Shown: positions 24,636 through 35,053 of the stretch, piece after piece | Position numbering within the stretch: position 1 is the first letter of the stretch | Layout of the letters: every line of letters begins with the position of its first letter | Assembly (NCBI RefSeq): GCF_017377505.1 | Contig: NZ_JAFREN010000023.1 | Location: 45,359 to 109,358, forward strand | Direction of reading: 5' to 3' | DNA from: Enterococcus sp. DIV0212c | GTDB taxonomy: Bacteria; Bacillota; Bacilli; Lactobacillales; Enterococcaceae | Length of the DNA: 64,000 bases | Notes under the pieces: generated by a model | Database searches by the model: none | Told to the model about the DNA's origin: nothing | The model's input: the letters and a program-made list of their open reading frames with translations, nothing else | Position numbers and translations under genes: made by a program

Positions 24636-27149
24636 TTAATTCCCACTAGGAACATCTTCTAAGACCCACGTGACCTCACCTTTATAGGCTCCTAAATAAT
24701 TTGAACCATTCATTTTATACTGCAGTCCCTGTTCTTCTGTCCAGTTATCTGATATCGGAATTTGTCCCGTTTTCGATTCACTAGAACCTTTTTCAATTAC
24801 CATTTTTTGATTTTCTATGATTGGTTTTTGGGTTCCTTGACGATCAATGTAATTGTATTGACCTTGAAGCTTTCTGCTATCTGATTTTAATTCACTTGTT
24901 ATCATACTTAATTGCCAATTACCATTGTCACGATTATCATATATAGTAAGAGGTCCAATTAATACGACTTTTTTTTGTAGTTCTTCACCTAAACTGATAG
25001 AAAAGGCCATAGAGGAAGGAACTGTTTCAAATTTTAGTTCAACTAGTTTACTATCAACAATTACCCAACTAGAATCATTCAAGTGAGCACCATCGAGAAC
25101 AACCCGATAATTTATTCCTTTCGTGTAAGGAATGGCGATCTTTTTATCTGCAACGCCCTCATAAAGAACTTCTTTTGTCTTTTCATTTAAAATCGTAAAT
25201 ACATGATCCGCATAAAGTGGTTTAAATGTCCCGTTTAATAACTTAAGATCAAAATAACCTTCATTTGTTGCATCAAAAGGTTTGATAGTATTTATCATTT
25301 CATTTTTTATTTGAATCTCTGGTTTTGCAGCAAGTTTTAGTCCTTTAATAAAGGTATTATCATATCCTTTTGAAGCCGCAGTTGTTAAGAAACTAGGAAC
25401 GGTATTAGAGTTATAAGTTAATTGATTATCGCCAACTTGCAAGATTTTAAACTTATTGGCAAATGTCGGCAACAAACCCACCAACTTATTTTGATTCAGG
25501 TATAAAGTATGAAGGTTTTTCAATTCTGCAAGATTACTTGGTACAGTCCCAGTCAAATTATTAGCATCCAGAATTAAGAACTGTAACACGTTTAAATTTC
25601 CTAAACTTTCGGGAATTCCGCCAGTCAACGAATTATCAAAAATTCGTAAATCTTTCATATTAGATAGACTTCCTAATTCTTCTGGAAGCGTCCCACTCAT
25701 TTTAGTATTTCTTAAATACAGAAGTTCTAAATTTTTAAAATAGCTAATATTTTTTGGAATATGCTGCCCTTTAAATGGTCTAGTGAGATCGGTATTGATT
25801 TTATTGATTTTTAAAAGATCAATTGTGTAGATATCTTTATCTATTTTTTTAGGTGCTAGCTGCTTATTAACAACATCAATAATCCACTTTTGATTTTCAA
25901 AAAAAGCGGAGGTAACAGGTTCTCCTACGTTTACTTGATACTGATTCGTTAGTTTCGCTGAAACATAGTTATCGGCTACAAGAGTTGAGTCTATAGTTGC
26001 TGCAGAATCTTTAGTAAAACGATCGTTTTTAACTTTAAATTCAACGTCAAGCTTTTTAGCACTGCTTCCTATATTTACAGGAATCGTCAATCTATTATTC
26101 TCTACTATAGGTGTTACAGCGATGCCATTAACAAGTAATGAGTTGTTCTGATAAGTACTTCCTGGGTCTAAGTTAAACAACAATTTCCCATTGATTATAT
26201 CTTGTTTTCCCGAGATATAATCCCCAAGATATTTTAAGGTAACGACACTATCAAGAATCGTTTTTTCTACTACTGTTCCCTTTTCATCATAAATATTTTG
26301 TTCTGATTCATATCGCACTAATCCTGGAACTGATTTAAAGGCAACCGCTGCATTTTCTGTCAAACCACCTGTGGAACCAGTAAAACCCCAGTAAACACTG
26401 TCAGTTCCGAAAATTGATCGATTGATCGTGACCTTTTGCGGTGTAAAACCCGGAAAATCATAATAGTATTCTAATTGCCCATTATTGTCACTATCCCACT
26501 TCTCCCAGTTAATTTTCAATAAGTGCCACTTACCATCTGCAAGAGCTGCCTGTGGGTAAAAAAGATTATCATGCTTTAATGCTTTAAGCGGAAGCGCATT
26601 ATAATAGCTAGAAAGCTGATCTGGAAAGGCTGTCGCTATATGTCCATAGTCTTGATTATAAGTAAGATTAGCGTCAGCACTATCACCATTGTAATAAGTA
26701 TCAAATTCCAACGCAAAACTATTCTTAAGCTGTCCCATTCTAGAGAAATCATTGATAAACAAACCAAATATCCCATAAACACCTAAACTACTACCTACAT
26801 TCCCAGTATCATTTCCAGCGCGTTGAACATCATTGTGCATAACAAAAGTAATTCCGTCAGCAGCACTCGTTCCACCATCCAAGTAAATATACATTTCCGC
26901 CTCAAAATTTTCCGATAAATTCACCTTGTTATTTTCAGTCGAAAATATGCTTCCCCGTTGATTTAGTTTATTTTGAGTAATCATCACCTTATTTCCATCA
27001 ATGTAACTATTTGAGCTAATAGGAACTTTAAATATATTGTTTAACGGTACACTAAAATCCGGATTCGGAATCTCTGCTGAAGCTTCTAAATTGTGTCCCA
27101 AAAGACCTATAACAAATAGAAAACAGATCATACTTATTTTTCTTCCCAT
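24636..27149 (-). CDS. L-type lectin / LRR surface protein with WxL domain, locus B
   Basis: 837 residues. ATG 27149 (MGRKIS) has AAAGAGG upstream; longer in-frame starts lack this. It has a signal peptide (ASAE). Residues ~25-285 form an L-type (legume-like) lectin domain: AEMYIYLDGGTSAADGITF, FALEFDTYYNGD, DGKWHLLKINW and a closing VYWGFTGSTGG. A linker domain follows, then one FFENQKW cap with plant-type LRRs, a PFDA/VFTIL domain, and a WxL domain (GNWQL, VTWVLEDVP). It is likely a wall-bound glycan-binding adhesin; sugar specificity cannot be read. It is the last gene of locus B, after the winged-helix regulator. Confidence 0.9.
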   Translation of the reverse strand: MGRKISMICFLFVIGLLGHNLEASAEIPNPDFSVPLNNIFKVPISSNSYIDGNKVMITQNKLNQRGSIFSTENNKVNLSENFEAEMYIYLDGGTSAADGITFVMHNDVQRAGNDTGNVGSSLGVYGIFGLFINDFSRMGQLKNSFALEFDTYYNGDSADANLTYNQDYGHIATAFPDQLSSYYNALPLKALKHDNLFYPQAALADGKWHLLKINWEKWDSDNNGQLEYYYDFPGFTPQKVTINRSIFGTDSVYWGFTGSTGGLTENAAVAFKSVPGLVRYESEQNIYDEKGTVVEKTILDSVVTLKYLGDYISGKQDIINGKLLFNLDPGSTYQNNSLLVNGIAVTPIVENNRLTIPVNIGSSAKKLDVEFKVKNDRFTKDSAATIDSTLVADNYVSAKLTNQYQVNVGEPVTSAFFENQKWIIDVVNKQLAPKKIDKDIYTIDLLKINKINTDLTRPFKGQHIPKNISYFKNLELLYLRNTKMSGTLPEELGSLSNMKDLRIFDNSLTGGIPESLGNLNVLQFLILDANNLTGTVPSNLAELKNLHTLYLNQNKLVGLLPTFANKFKILQVGDNQLTYNSNTVPSFLTTAASKGYDNTFIKGLKLAAKPEIQIKNEMINTIKPFDATNEGYFDLKLLNGTFKPLYADHVFTILNEKTKEVLYEGVADKKIAIPYTKGINYRVVLDGAHLNDSSWVIVDSKLVELKFETVPSSMAFSISLGEELQKKVVLIGPLTIYDNRDNGNWQLSMITSELKSDSRKLQGQYNYIDRQGTQKPIIENQKMVIEKGSSESKTGQIPISDNWTEEQGLQYKMNGSNYLGAYKGEVTWVLEDVPSGN

Positions 27150-27279
27150 GTTTAAAACCTCTTTCATATCCCTATTATTAAAAGAAGAATAAAATACCAT
27201 ATAATCGTTATTCTTAAACAATATCTCTTAACTTCTTCCTAAAATAATGGTTATCGTCTCACCTTCCATTCAACCATTT

Positions 27280-27978
27280 TTATTTTGTATTTAACATATA
27301 TCCTTTAGAACGAATTGTTTTAATAAATCTCGGATTTGTCGAATTTTGTTCAATTTTATTCCTTAAGTGAAAAACAATATTAGCAATTCGATAATTTTTA
27401 TCACCAACTTCAGTTTCTTTACTCCATAATTTTTCCATAAATTCTTCATAAGAAATTGCTCGGCTTGGATTATTATATAAAATTTCCAGCGCTTGAAATT
27501 CTTTTTTTGTTAGAATAATTTCTGTTTCTCCATCAATAATCACACTCGAATTAGTTGGAACTAATTCGAGACCTAAAGACTGCAAGGTATCCGTTCCAAT
27601 TTCTGTGTTACCTAGTTGCTGACGATACATATAGTAACTCGTCAGCAAATTCTCTAATGTTAATGTCAGTTCCTCCGAATCTATTTTCTCAGAAAAACAA
27701 GCCTCAACACCTAATTGTAAATAGACAATGTTTGAATGACTGTCATTATCTTTTGAAAGAAGATAAATAGGAGCATTACTATGTCTCGCCAGCTCAATCA
27801 ACCAACAACATGTTGTTGGCATAGTATCTTCTTGGATAATAATGGCATCAACCTCCGTTTCGATAGTTGCGAGTTTAGCCATGTTGAATTGGACAACACT
27901 CCATTCTTTTTCTTTAATATAATTTACATGTCTATTTTCTATTTGCTCCTGCTCAGTCACAAAGCCAATTGTATACAT
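27280..27978 (-). CDS. Orphan winged-helix response-regulator-like protein, locus B
   Basis: 232 residues. The receiver-like N-terminal half has Glu at the phospho-acceptor position (IIIQEDTMP) and the motif TTCCWLIEL. The C-terminal half is an OmpR-type winged helix (ILTKKEFQALEIL, IRSKGYML). ATG 27978 has AGGAGG 6 nt upstream and lies 13 nt after the M60 gene, so the two are co-transcribed. It is about as similar to the locus A paralogue (1942) as to the locus C one (41975). Its place between an enzyme gene and a lectin gene suggests control of the distal genes of the locus (inference). Confidence 0.82.
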   Translation of the reverse strand: MYTIGFVTEQEQIENRHVNYIKEKEWSVVQFNMAKLATIETEVDAIIIQEDTMPTTCCWLIELARHSNAPIYLLSKDNDSHSNIVYLQLGVEACFSEKIDSEELTLTLENLLTSYYMYRQQLGNTEIGTDTLQSLGLELVPTNSSVIIDGETEIILTKKEFQALEILYNNPSRAISYEEFMEKLWSKETEVGDKNYRIANIVFHLRNKIEQNSTNPRFIKTIRSKGYMLNTK

Positions 27979-27991
27979 TTTTTACCTCCTA

Positions 27992-30724
27992 TTATTTTAT
28001 TGGTCCATCAATCAATGACCATGTTAATTCGGCGCTATATCGACCGATTTTAGCGTAAGCTGGAATCATCAAACTGACTGCATCTTCCGGTGCTGTTTGA
28101 GCATCCATCCATACATTCGTATAATTTCCCAGCCCTTTATTTTTATCTGCTGAAAAAACCAGTTGGTTGGTATTAGCTGTTGTCATGATTACTTCATGGG
28201 CTTTTGGAAGATTGTCTAAATCGCCTTGGTCACTTGTTATTTTTCCTTCGGGAATCCTTAAACTCCAGCCTTTGACGATAGTTTTTTCTTGTTCCCCAGA
28301 AGTAGCTGAAAAATCTGTCATCGCTACCTCTACATTCCAGCCACCACCAGTACCTCTTCTATCAGTTACTTCTAAACCTAGCGTTTGATCGTTTTCTAGC
28401 GTTGCTTGACCTGTACTGCCAAGTTCAATTTGATCAAATGAAAATGGTGAAACCGCATTGATCAGAAATTCATTGGACGCTGTCACTTCAACAGTGATAC
28501 GCCCTTTTGATATGTTAGCAAAAAGAGACTCATATTTTTCAACATAGGTCGTCTTATTCGGTTCTGTCAATTCATTGATTGCTGCCCAAAGCTGCTGTTT
28601 CAATTCAGATTCTGATGACTTTTTCAGCTCTTCTTGACTATTTATTTCCGCTGCTAATGCATCGATTTTCCCCTTTAAAATCAATTCAGGATTATTTTTC
28701 AGCTGCTCATTTGCTAAGCCTGTGACTGTCATTTTGAACTTATTTGTATTGTTTCCTTTATAAATAATATTATCAGTACTTAGTAAACGAGTTTTGGTTT
28801 CAGCATGGAAGATTTCCAGTTGGTAGCCTGGAGCAAAAGAAAACGTATCTTCTCCTACCGTATTTTTTGTCCCTTCCAGTTCTTTACTGTAAATAACCTT
28901 ACCTGTTGTATCTCGTACTTGTATACTGATGTATTTTTCTCCTTCATAATAGCTATGAGGATCTTTATTTATCACTTTAAAACTTGCCTGTTGAAGATTT
29001 GCATTTGTTTTAAAAGAAGCGACAAGGTAGTTTCCTAACCCTTGAAAAAGTATTTCTTGATTCACTAATGTACTTGCACTGATTTTTTTGAATGTAAGAG
29101 TACTCGTATTTTTCTTTTCTTTCACATAAATATAATGTTGGTCGAAAGTATAGCCAAGTTTTAAATTATCAACAACCTCTAGCGTATAAATACCATTTGG
29201 AATGTCATCAAAATAAACTTGCTCTTGATCAATCACAGTTTCACTAACCACATCTTTTCCATCGAGCAAGCGAATTTTTTTCCCTTTTATCTTGTTGATA
29301 TCATCAATTTTCAAATCAATTGTCAGTGACCCTCTCAAACCTAACGGTGCAAGTTGCTGGTTATGAATAATTTCGAAATTGGAATTAATCAAAATCTGAG
29401 AATCAATACTTTTTCTTGCAGCATCCAGCTGATTCGAAGGAACAACATCTGCCAAAGCTGCCACGGCTTGATATCGTCTCGAACGATTTAGTTCTGTTTG
29501 TTTTTTATTTGTTCCCATCTTCCAACGATCTAACGCCGGAGTAAAATCAAAGCCGCTTGTTTCACTGTAATATTTATTCATCAGTTCAGGCAAGGGATAG
29601 TTTTTTGTATTAAAACCTGATTGTTGCGCTAATAAACGGTAACCTTGATACATTTTGGTGTAGGCTTCTTTTCCTGCTTTTTGTTGCAGCATCACTAAAA
29701 GAACTAAGCGTTCCCGATGAGATAGATCATCTTTATAGCCTTTTCCACCAATTATTATTTTATTATATAACCCACTATCTATTTCTGTTCTTTTACCGAA
29801 GTTAAAGAGCCAACTAAATGAGTCAGCAGATTTTCCAAATTTTTCATATTGATATCGTGCAGCTAATAAATTATTGGATACTTCTCCTGTATAAATGCCT
29901 TCATTGTCAAATCCTGCTTGATAACCATGACCGATTTCGTGTAGTGTTCCCCATCCTTTATACTCTAACCACATATCGATGCTTCTACTTGTATTTGCAG
30001 TCCAATCGACACCGTAATAAGCCCCTCCTGGTCCGCTAACATCTGCTTTCAAGAAATAACGGTTTTCACTACGCATATTTACTGGACTAGAATTATCTAA
30101 GCCAATATATTGATCATAATTATTTAAGATGTCATCCAAGTAATTGGCTACATCCTTCAATGTTTTAAAATTTTTATGTGCTTTGACCAGTGCTTTGTCT
30201 CTCTTAGGGATAAAAAGTTGAAAATTGCTTCCTTTTAAAAGGGCAAAACTACTATCAGATTTGTCCCAAGCAGTAAAGAATTCATTTTCATTGCCATTTC
30301 CTTCATAAATAGGCAATGGTACGGTTCCCCCAGAATCTTCTATTTGATATTCTATTTTAGCCGTCTTCTGACCATAAGCTCTATTGATAAATGGAGTTGT
30401 TTCAAACCCAGAAGAAATCGATACCCACTCTGATCCGAATGTTGTTGTTGTTTCCTCTTTTGAATCATTTGACAGTAAACGGATCCTTAACGAATCTTTA
30501 AATTCAGGATTGACTTGTCTGACTTTTAACACTACATTTTTCTTCAGGATAAACCCTAAATCTTGTCGATCATGATATCTCCCTTTACTGATTCCAGCTT
30601 TAAATAACCATGTGGGTTCTTTCATACTTGTTATCTCTAGACTGCCTTCTTCAGCTTGTGCAACTTGTCCACAAAGAAAGAACACTATAACAACAGACAA
30701 GACGATCATTATATTTTTTTTCAT
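27992..30724 (-). CDS. M60/enhancin-like metallopeptidase with WxL wall anchor, locus B
   Basis: 910 residues: signal peptide (AQAEE), an N-terminal beta region, then the M60 catalytic domain with HEIGH at 262-266 and a downstream Glu (YTGEVSNN), a carbohydrate-binding-like region (~490-640), a helical spacer (~665-725), and a WxL domain (~730-910: FLINAVSPFSF, VTDRRGTGGGWNV, LTWSLIDGP). M60 enzymes cleave mucin-type glycoproteins. Here the WxL domain would keep the enzyme on the wall. The WxL domain is of the type-3 family (GDLDNLPK motif) rather than the LRR-protein type, which suggests domain shuffling from the neighbouring WxL genes. ATG with AAGGGG upstream. It has a truncated-in-window paralogue at 1-1792. 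Confidence 0.92.
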   Translation of the reverse strand: MKKNIMIVLSVVIVFFLCGQVAQAEEGSLEITSMKEPTWLFKAGISKGRYHDRQDLGFILKKNVVLKVRQVNPEFKDSLRIRLLSNDSKEETTTTFGSEWVSISSGFETTPFINRAYGQKTAKIEYQIEDSGGTVPLPIYEGNGNENEFFTAWDKSDSSFALLKGSNFQLFIPKRDKALVKAHKNFKTLKDVANYLDDILNNYDQYIGLDNSSPVNMRSENRYFLKADVSGPGGAYYGVDWTANTSRSIDMWLEYKGWGTLHEIGHGYQAGFDNEGIYTGEVSNNLLAARYQYEKFGKSADSFSWLFNFGKRTEIDSGLYNKIIIGGKGYKDDLSHRERLVLLVMLQQKAGKEAYTKMYQGYRLLAQQSGFNTKNYPLPELMNKYYSETSGFDFTPALDRWKMGTNKKQTELNRSRRYQAVAALADVVPSNQLDAARKSIDSQILINSNFEIIHNQQLAPLGLRGSLTIDLKIDDINKIKGKKIRLLDGKDVVSETVIDQEQVYFDDIPNGIYTLEVVDNLKLGYTFDQHYIYVKEKKNTSTLTFKKISASTLVNQEILFQGLGNYLVASFKTNANLQQASFKVINKDPHSYYEGEKYISIQVRDTTGKVIYSKELEGTKNTVGEDTFSFAPGYQLEIFHAETKTRLLSTDNIIYKGNNTNKFKMTVTGLANEQLKNNPELILKGKIDALAAEINSQEELKKSSESELKQQLWAAINELTEPNKTTYVEKYESLFANISKGRITVEVTASNEFLINAVSPFSFDQIELGSTGQATLENDQTLGLEVTDRRGTGGGWNVEVAMTDFSATSGEQEKTIVKGWSLRIPEGKITSDQGDLDNLPKAHEVIMTTANTNQLVFSADKNKGLGNYTNVWMDAQTAPEDAVSLMIPAYAKIGRYSAELTWSLIDGPIK

Positions 30725-30866
30725 TTTGCCACCCCTTAAAATTAGAAGAACTACTCACTTCAAAATAGGATTGAATGTTGCTTCTCTCTTTTTATCCATC
30801 CTACTCCCATTCTTACTATGTATTTCCCAATCATTTACCTTATATACTAAAGAGATTCCTAGCTCA

Positions 30867-33581
30867 TTACGAACTAGGAACATCTTCTAGTGTCCATGTA
30901 ACACTGCCTTTATATGATCCCGCATAATTAGAACCTGAGGAGAGAACGTATTGTAAGCCTCGTTTCTCATTCCAATTAGTCGAAATAGGAATACTTTCAT
31001 TCTCTGGATCACTTACGCCGCTTTCAATTATAGTCTTTTGACCTGCTGAAATTAATTGATAGCCGCCATTTGTATTTTGATATACGAATGCGCCTTTAAG
31101 CTCTCTAGAACCAGAAGTAAGAGTTGTTGGCGTCAATCCTAATCTCCAGTGGCCGTTATCTCTATTGTCAAAGATAGAAACAGCTCCTGTTAATTTCACT
31201 GGTTTAGGCTGATTGTCATCTAATGAAATTGTAAATGACATATCACTTGGTACATTATCAAGCTTCAATTCAGGTATTTTTGTGATTACCACAAATTGAC
31301 TGTTAGGATTTGAAGTGGCATTGTCCACAACCACTCTATATTTGATCCCTTTTGCGTAGGGAATCGAAATCGCTTGATCTACTGGACCTTCGTATAAAAC
31401 AGCTTTTGTATCGTCATTTATGATTGTATAAATATGTCCGTCATCTAATGAAAATACTTTATCACTACCTACTTGTGATACCTGCAGAGCGAAATTTCCT
31501 TGGTTTGTTTCATCAAATGGCTTGATCGTCGTTATACCAGCACCATTGATGTTTAATGAGGAGTTTCCTATTATTTTTAATTTTGTGGTACTAGAATCGT
31601 TAACAAACGTATTCGTATTCGTTCCAGTACTTGCACTTGTTAAAAAGCTTGGAACCTTGTCTGAATTGACCGTCAATTGATTATTACTAATATCGATCAA
31701 ACTAAATCCATCGGAAAATGCTGGTACTTGTCCAACAAACTTATTCCCATTGACTGAAAAAGAGTTTAATTTCGATAATTCTCTTAATCCTTCTGGTAAA
31801 GTTCCTATCATTCCTTTATTTTTTAACGATAAAAGACTTAGATTGATTAAATACTTGATATTTTTAGGAATAAATTGATTGGTAAACTGTCCATCAGTAT
31901 CTGTATTAAGTTGTGATACTTTAGTTAAGTCTGACACATAGACATCTTTGTCAATTTGTTTAGGCTTCAATTGATTGTTGACAGCATTGATGATCCAACT
32001 TTGATTTTCAAAAAATGCAGCAGTTACAACATCATCGGTGACATCAACAGGGACATCCAATGTTTGAGTAACATCAGGAAAAATCTGACTTTGAAGTTGT
32101 ACTTTAACTGTATCTTTTTTCACTGTATCAAAGACTTTTTCAGTTGGAATCGTAACGGTTACTTCATCTCCTGGAATCGTACTTTTTACATCTGTCAGAA
32201 TTTTGCTTACATCTAAATCATTTGTTGTACTATTTATCGGCAATTTTTGAGAAACTGCGGTTGCCGAAAGAGTTGGTACAATTTCTGAATAGCCAATAAT
32301 ACTGTCAGATTGGACTTCTTTGCCTTCGGCATTTCTGATATTGTATGCTGTCAATGGAATCTTGATCGTACCGCTTTTTTTATCAAAAAGTGATAAGGCT
32401 TTATCAACATTCAATTGAGTAAAATCTATACTCAATTTGACAGAGTTACTATTTAACTCGTTTAATAGACTATTTGGTATAGTGACGCTTATTTTATCTC
32501 CAGCTAACTGTTTTACTTGAACTTTACTGGTTATATTATCTCCGTTTCGATTTGACACTTTAAGTGCTGAGGCATCAAATGTTGAGAATATTTTCTCTTT
32601 GTCTTCTAGTATAACAGTGACATTATCTGGATAATATATTGGGTAAGCAGCACTCACAGCTTGAGAAATATCATAAGATGCATGAAATCCATCGCTTACT
32701 CGTTTTCCAACAACACCTGGTGTTCCATAGGTTGGAATACCGGGTACTGCAATTGAGCTTACAAAAATTCTCATCTGGCGATACACAGATCCTATGTTTT
32801 TCAATCCAGTAGTTCCAGGAAAATTATTGTCACCTATTGTCACATAGCTTTGATCAACGGGTCCCCAATAATTATTACGGTCCAAAGTAGCTGTCAAAAA
32901 CGATTTTCCAGATACCTTATCCGTTACTAGATCTAAACTAGGTGCTTGTTCATATTCTTTTATTTGCCTATTATAAACTTTCTTTAACCCGTCTATAGAA
33001 AACGATTGATAAGGATATACTCCAGAATTAGGATTATGATTATCCATCTGAATAATCTGAGGGAATTCTAGATAAATATCTTTAACCACTTCTTTTGTGT
33101 CTGAATACACTAATTGATAATTATAAATACCGGTTGTTCCATCAGCAGTAAATGTTGGACTAAAATTAATAGAACCCTCTTTAGATAAAGCTAGGACATC
33201 ATACCCGTTTGCTATCTGTGGTCCATCAAGAACAACAATTTTGAGAGCTAATTGTCGATCTTTGTGATATCCAACATCTTTATAATACAGAATTTGGTCT
33301 TTAGTATAGCCCCTAGGTACATCGTAGCCTGCAAAAAATGGATTGTCATCCTTATCAACGACCTCATTAAGAAGCTCATCCCAATCTCCTTGATATTCCG
33401 GTCGAATCACTTGTTTATCAGTAGTAAAAATTGTTCCAGATCTGACTACTCCCTTTGGAGAGATTTGTGTAAAATAGTCTTGTGCCACAGCTGCGTCAAC
33501 AGTCTGTATTTTTAAAAAAAGTAGGCTGATGAAAAGTAGACATAACATAGCTTCCCTTAGAAACTTAGCTTTTCTTTTCAT
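30867..33581 (-). CDS. Single-module LRR surface protein with WxL domain, locus B
   Basis: 904 residues. Signal peptide (VDAAV), an N-terminal domain like those at 12006 and 2822 (ISPKGVVRSGTIF, IRPEYQG), a linker, one FFENQSW cap followed by a shortened set of plant-type LRRs (about two to three; the central LTGxIP repeats of the paralogues are missing), a PFDE/HIYTI domain, and a WxL domain (GHWRL, VTWTLEDVP). ATG with AGGAGG upstream. It starts 20 nt after the DUF916 stop, so here the LRR gene is joined to the core operon, unlike locus A. Probable wall-bound adhesin or scaffold. Confidence 0.9.
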   Translation of the reverse strand: MKRKAKFLREAMLCLLFISLLFLKIQTVDAAVAQDYFTQISPKGVVRSGTIFTTDKQVIRPEYQGDWDELLNEVVDKDDNPFFAGYDVPRGYTKDQILYYKDVGYHKDRQLALKIVVLDGPQIANGYDVLALSKEGSINFSPTFTADGTTGIYNYQLVYSDTKEVVKDIYLEFPQIIQMDNHNPNSGVYPYQSFSIDGLKKVYNRQIKEYEQAPSLDLVTDKVSGKSFLTATLDRNNYWGPVDQSYVTIGDNNFPGTTGLKNIGSVYRQMRIFVSSIAVPGIPTYGTPGVVGKRVSDGFHASYDISQAVSAAYPIYYPDNVTVILEDKEKIFSTFDASALKVSNRNGDNITSKVQVKQLAGDKISVTIPNSLLNELNSNSVKLSIDFTQLNVDKALSLFDKKSGTIKIPLTAYNIRNAEGKEVQSDSIIGYSEIVPTLSATAVSQKLPINSTTNDLDVSKILTDVKSTIPGDEVTVTIPTEKVFDTVKKDTVKVQLQSQIFPDVTQTLDVPVDVTDDVVTAAFFENQSWIINAVNNQLKPKQIDKDVYVSDLTKVSQLNTDTDGQFTNQFIPKNIKYLINLSLLSLKNKGMIGTLPEGLRELSKLNSFSVNGNKFVGQVPAFSDGFSLIDISNNQLTVNSDKVPSFLTSASTGTNTNTFVNDSSTTKLKIIGNSSLNINGAGITTIKPFDETNQGNFALQVSQVGSDKVFSLDDGHIYTIINDDTKAVLYEGPVDQAISIPYAKGIKYRVVVDNATSNPNSQFVVITKIPELKLDNVPSDMSFTISLDDNQPKPVKLTGAVSIFDNRDNGHWRLGLTPTTLTSGSRELKGAFVYQNTNGGYQLISAGQKTIIESGVSDPENESIPISTNWNEKRGLQYVLSSGSNYAGSYKGSVTWTLEDVPSS

Positions 33582-33601
33582 TTTGTAACCTCCTTTCTTA
33601 T

Positions 33602-34684
33602 TTACTCATTATTTTTCATTTTCTTTTTTTTCCGTTTTTTCTCTAAACGTTTCTTTTCTAACGCTTTTTTACGTTGTTTTTCTTTTATGATTTTTACAAT
33701 CACCAGAATAACGATTAAAATAACCAAAATGATTCCCGCAATAATTCCGCCAATCAACCAATAGTTCGGTTCTTTTTTGACTTCAATTGCTTCTTCTGTT
33801 AATTTTTTCGCTTCCTTACTGTTGATTTCAAAATCTTTTGAGAATTTCCACTCATTATCTTTTGTGCTTGCGACTAACTCTAAAGAATATTTTCCTGGAG
33901 TAATCTCCTGATTATCCCAACTAATTGGAAAATCAAAATTTGAGTTTGGTGCCATTGCCATTTCTTCTTTAGTTGTTTGGTGGATAACTTCTTTTGATCC
34001 TTTTTTGCTTACCTTAGCCACAACTTTCAAATCATTCACAAATGTTGGTTGTGTGTTTTGTAAATTAGCTGTTATGGCTGTTCGATAGTTCAGTAAACTT
34101 GGTTGAATCGTATTCAATTTTAATTCAGGTGCTACAGGATCATCTTTTTCAGTTAGTTGAATACCAACAACCATGGCATATTTATTGGTGATTTGAACGC
34201 CGCCTTCAGATTTTTTGTCTTTTTCCCCTGATTCATCTTTATAGACGTAAAATCCGCCCACTATTTTCCCAAGCAGTTCCTCTTCTGGCATTTGTAAGCT
34301 AAACGAAACCACTTTATTCTCTTTAGGTGCTAAGGTCACTTTTTGTTCCTTAGATAGAAGCTTTGTCAGTGGATACTTAAGGCTAGAATCTATGGCCTTG
34401 TCCTTTTCACTAAAATCAATCACACCGTTTTGATTGGTTGTTGCCACATTGGGAATGATATTCAACGTGATTTCTTTGTCTCCAGCATTTGAAACATTCA
34501 GTGTTAAGTCTTGTTTTTGTCCTGGTTTCATTCGTAGATCAAAGTACGTTTGACTTTTATCTACTTGATTTTCCGGAATATTGGCAGATATGGAATATTC
34601 CATATCTGCCGCTAAAGCGGGCGTTCCTATGAAAAATAATGTAATTAAAAATAAACTGTAAATCATTGTTTTGACGTTGCGCAT
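33602..34684 (-). CDS. WxL-interacting membrane protein (DUF916/DUF3324), locus B
   Basis: 360 residues: signal peptide (ALAAD), DUF916 domain beginning YSISANIPENQVDKSQ, DUF3324 domain with MAPNSNFDFPI, one membrane helix (~308-332), and a Lys/Arg/Glu-rich tail. Very close to the locus A protein at 15087, so the two loci are recent relatives. It should bridge membrane, WxL proteins and peptidoglycan. ATG with AGGAGGAAAAA upstream. It is separated from the upstream WxL gene by a 369-bp gap that holds a dispersed repeat. Confidence 0.93.
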   Translation of the reverse strand: MRNVKTMIYSLFLITLFFIGTPALAADMEYSISANIPENQVDKSQTYFDLRMKPGQKQDLTLNVSNAGDKEITLNIIPNVATTNQNGVIDFSEKDKAIDSSLKYPLTKLLSKEQKVTLAPKENKVVSFSLQMPEEELLGKIVGGFYVYKDESGEKDKKSEGGVQITNKYAMVVGIQLTEKDDPVAPELKLNTIQPSLLNYRTAITANLQNTQPTFVNDLKVVAKVSKKGSKEVIHQTTKEEMAMAPNSNFDFPISWDNQEITPGKYSLELVASTKDNEWKFSKDFEINSKEAKKLTEEAIEVKKEPNYWLIGGIIAGIILVILIVILVIVKIIKEKQRKKALEKKRLEKKRKKKKMKNNE

Positions 34685-34828
34685 CGTTTTTCCTCCTGTA
34701 GTAAATGAGCTTGGGCTAACCTAAAACTTTTGAGACACCCAACTTTTAAAACAGATGTTTTAACGTCTGTGGTGAATAAAATAACGATTAGTTTATTTAA
34801 TGTGATCAATCGTTAGAAAGTAAGAGTT

Positions 34829-34998
34829 GTGAGTGGGACATAACTCTTCGAGTCATATCCCACTCACGTAGAATCCGGATAAACGGTGGGAGCAGAAGCA
34901 ATCCCTTCGGAAATAAGCTGGAATTCACAAAAATTTGAAGAGAAATTTTCGTGAATTTCTTCTTATTTCTCGGGATTAAACACTTCTGTCCCATCCTC
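34829..34998 (-). repeat. Dispersed intergenic hairpin repeat, copy 2 (long form)
   Basis: A 170-bp copy, inverted relative to copies 1 and 3, with the inner stem-loop (AATTCACAAAAATTT against its inverse) and the outer end hairpin (GTGAGTGGGA...TCCCACTCAC). It lies inside the locus B operon between the last WxL gene and the DUF916 gene. The rest of the 369-bp gap (34685-35053) shows nothing else. Confidence 0.82.
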
Positions 34999-35053
34999 AT
35001 CATCTACCTACTTTCTTAGTATCAATCAATTTTTGCCTTGCTCTTACTCATTT

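Noticed and set aside
24325..24639. 104-codon plus-strand frame
   Set aside because: It starts inside a terminator stem, has no ribosome site and overlaps the end of the lectin gene region on the other strand.
34806..35003. 65-codon minus-strand frame
   Set aside because: It lies almost wholly in the dispersed hairpin repeat and has no independent coding support.
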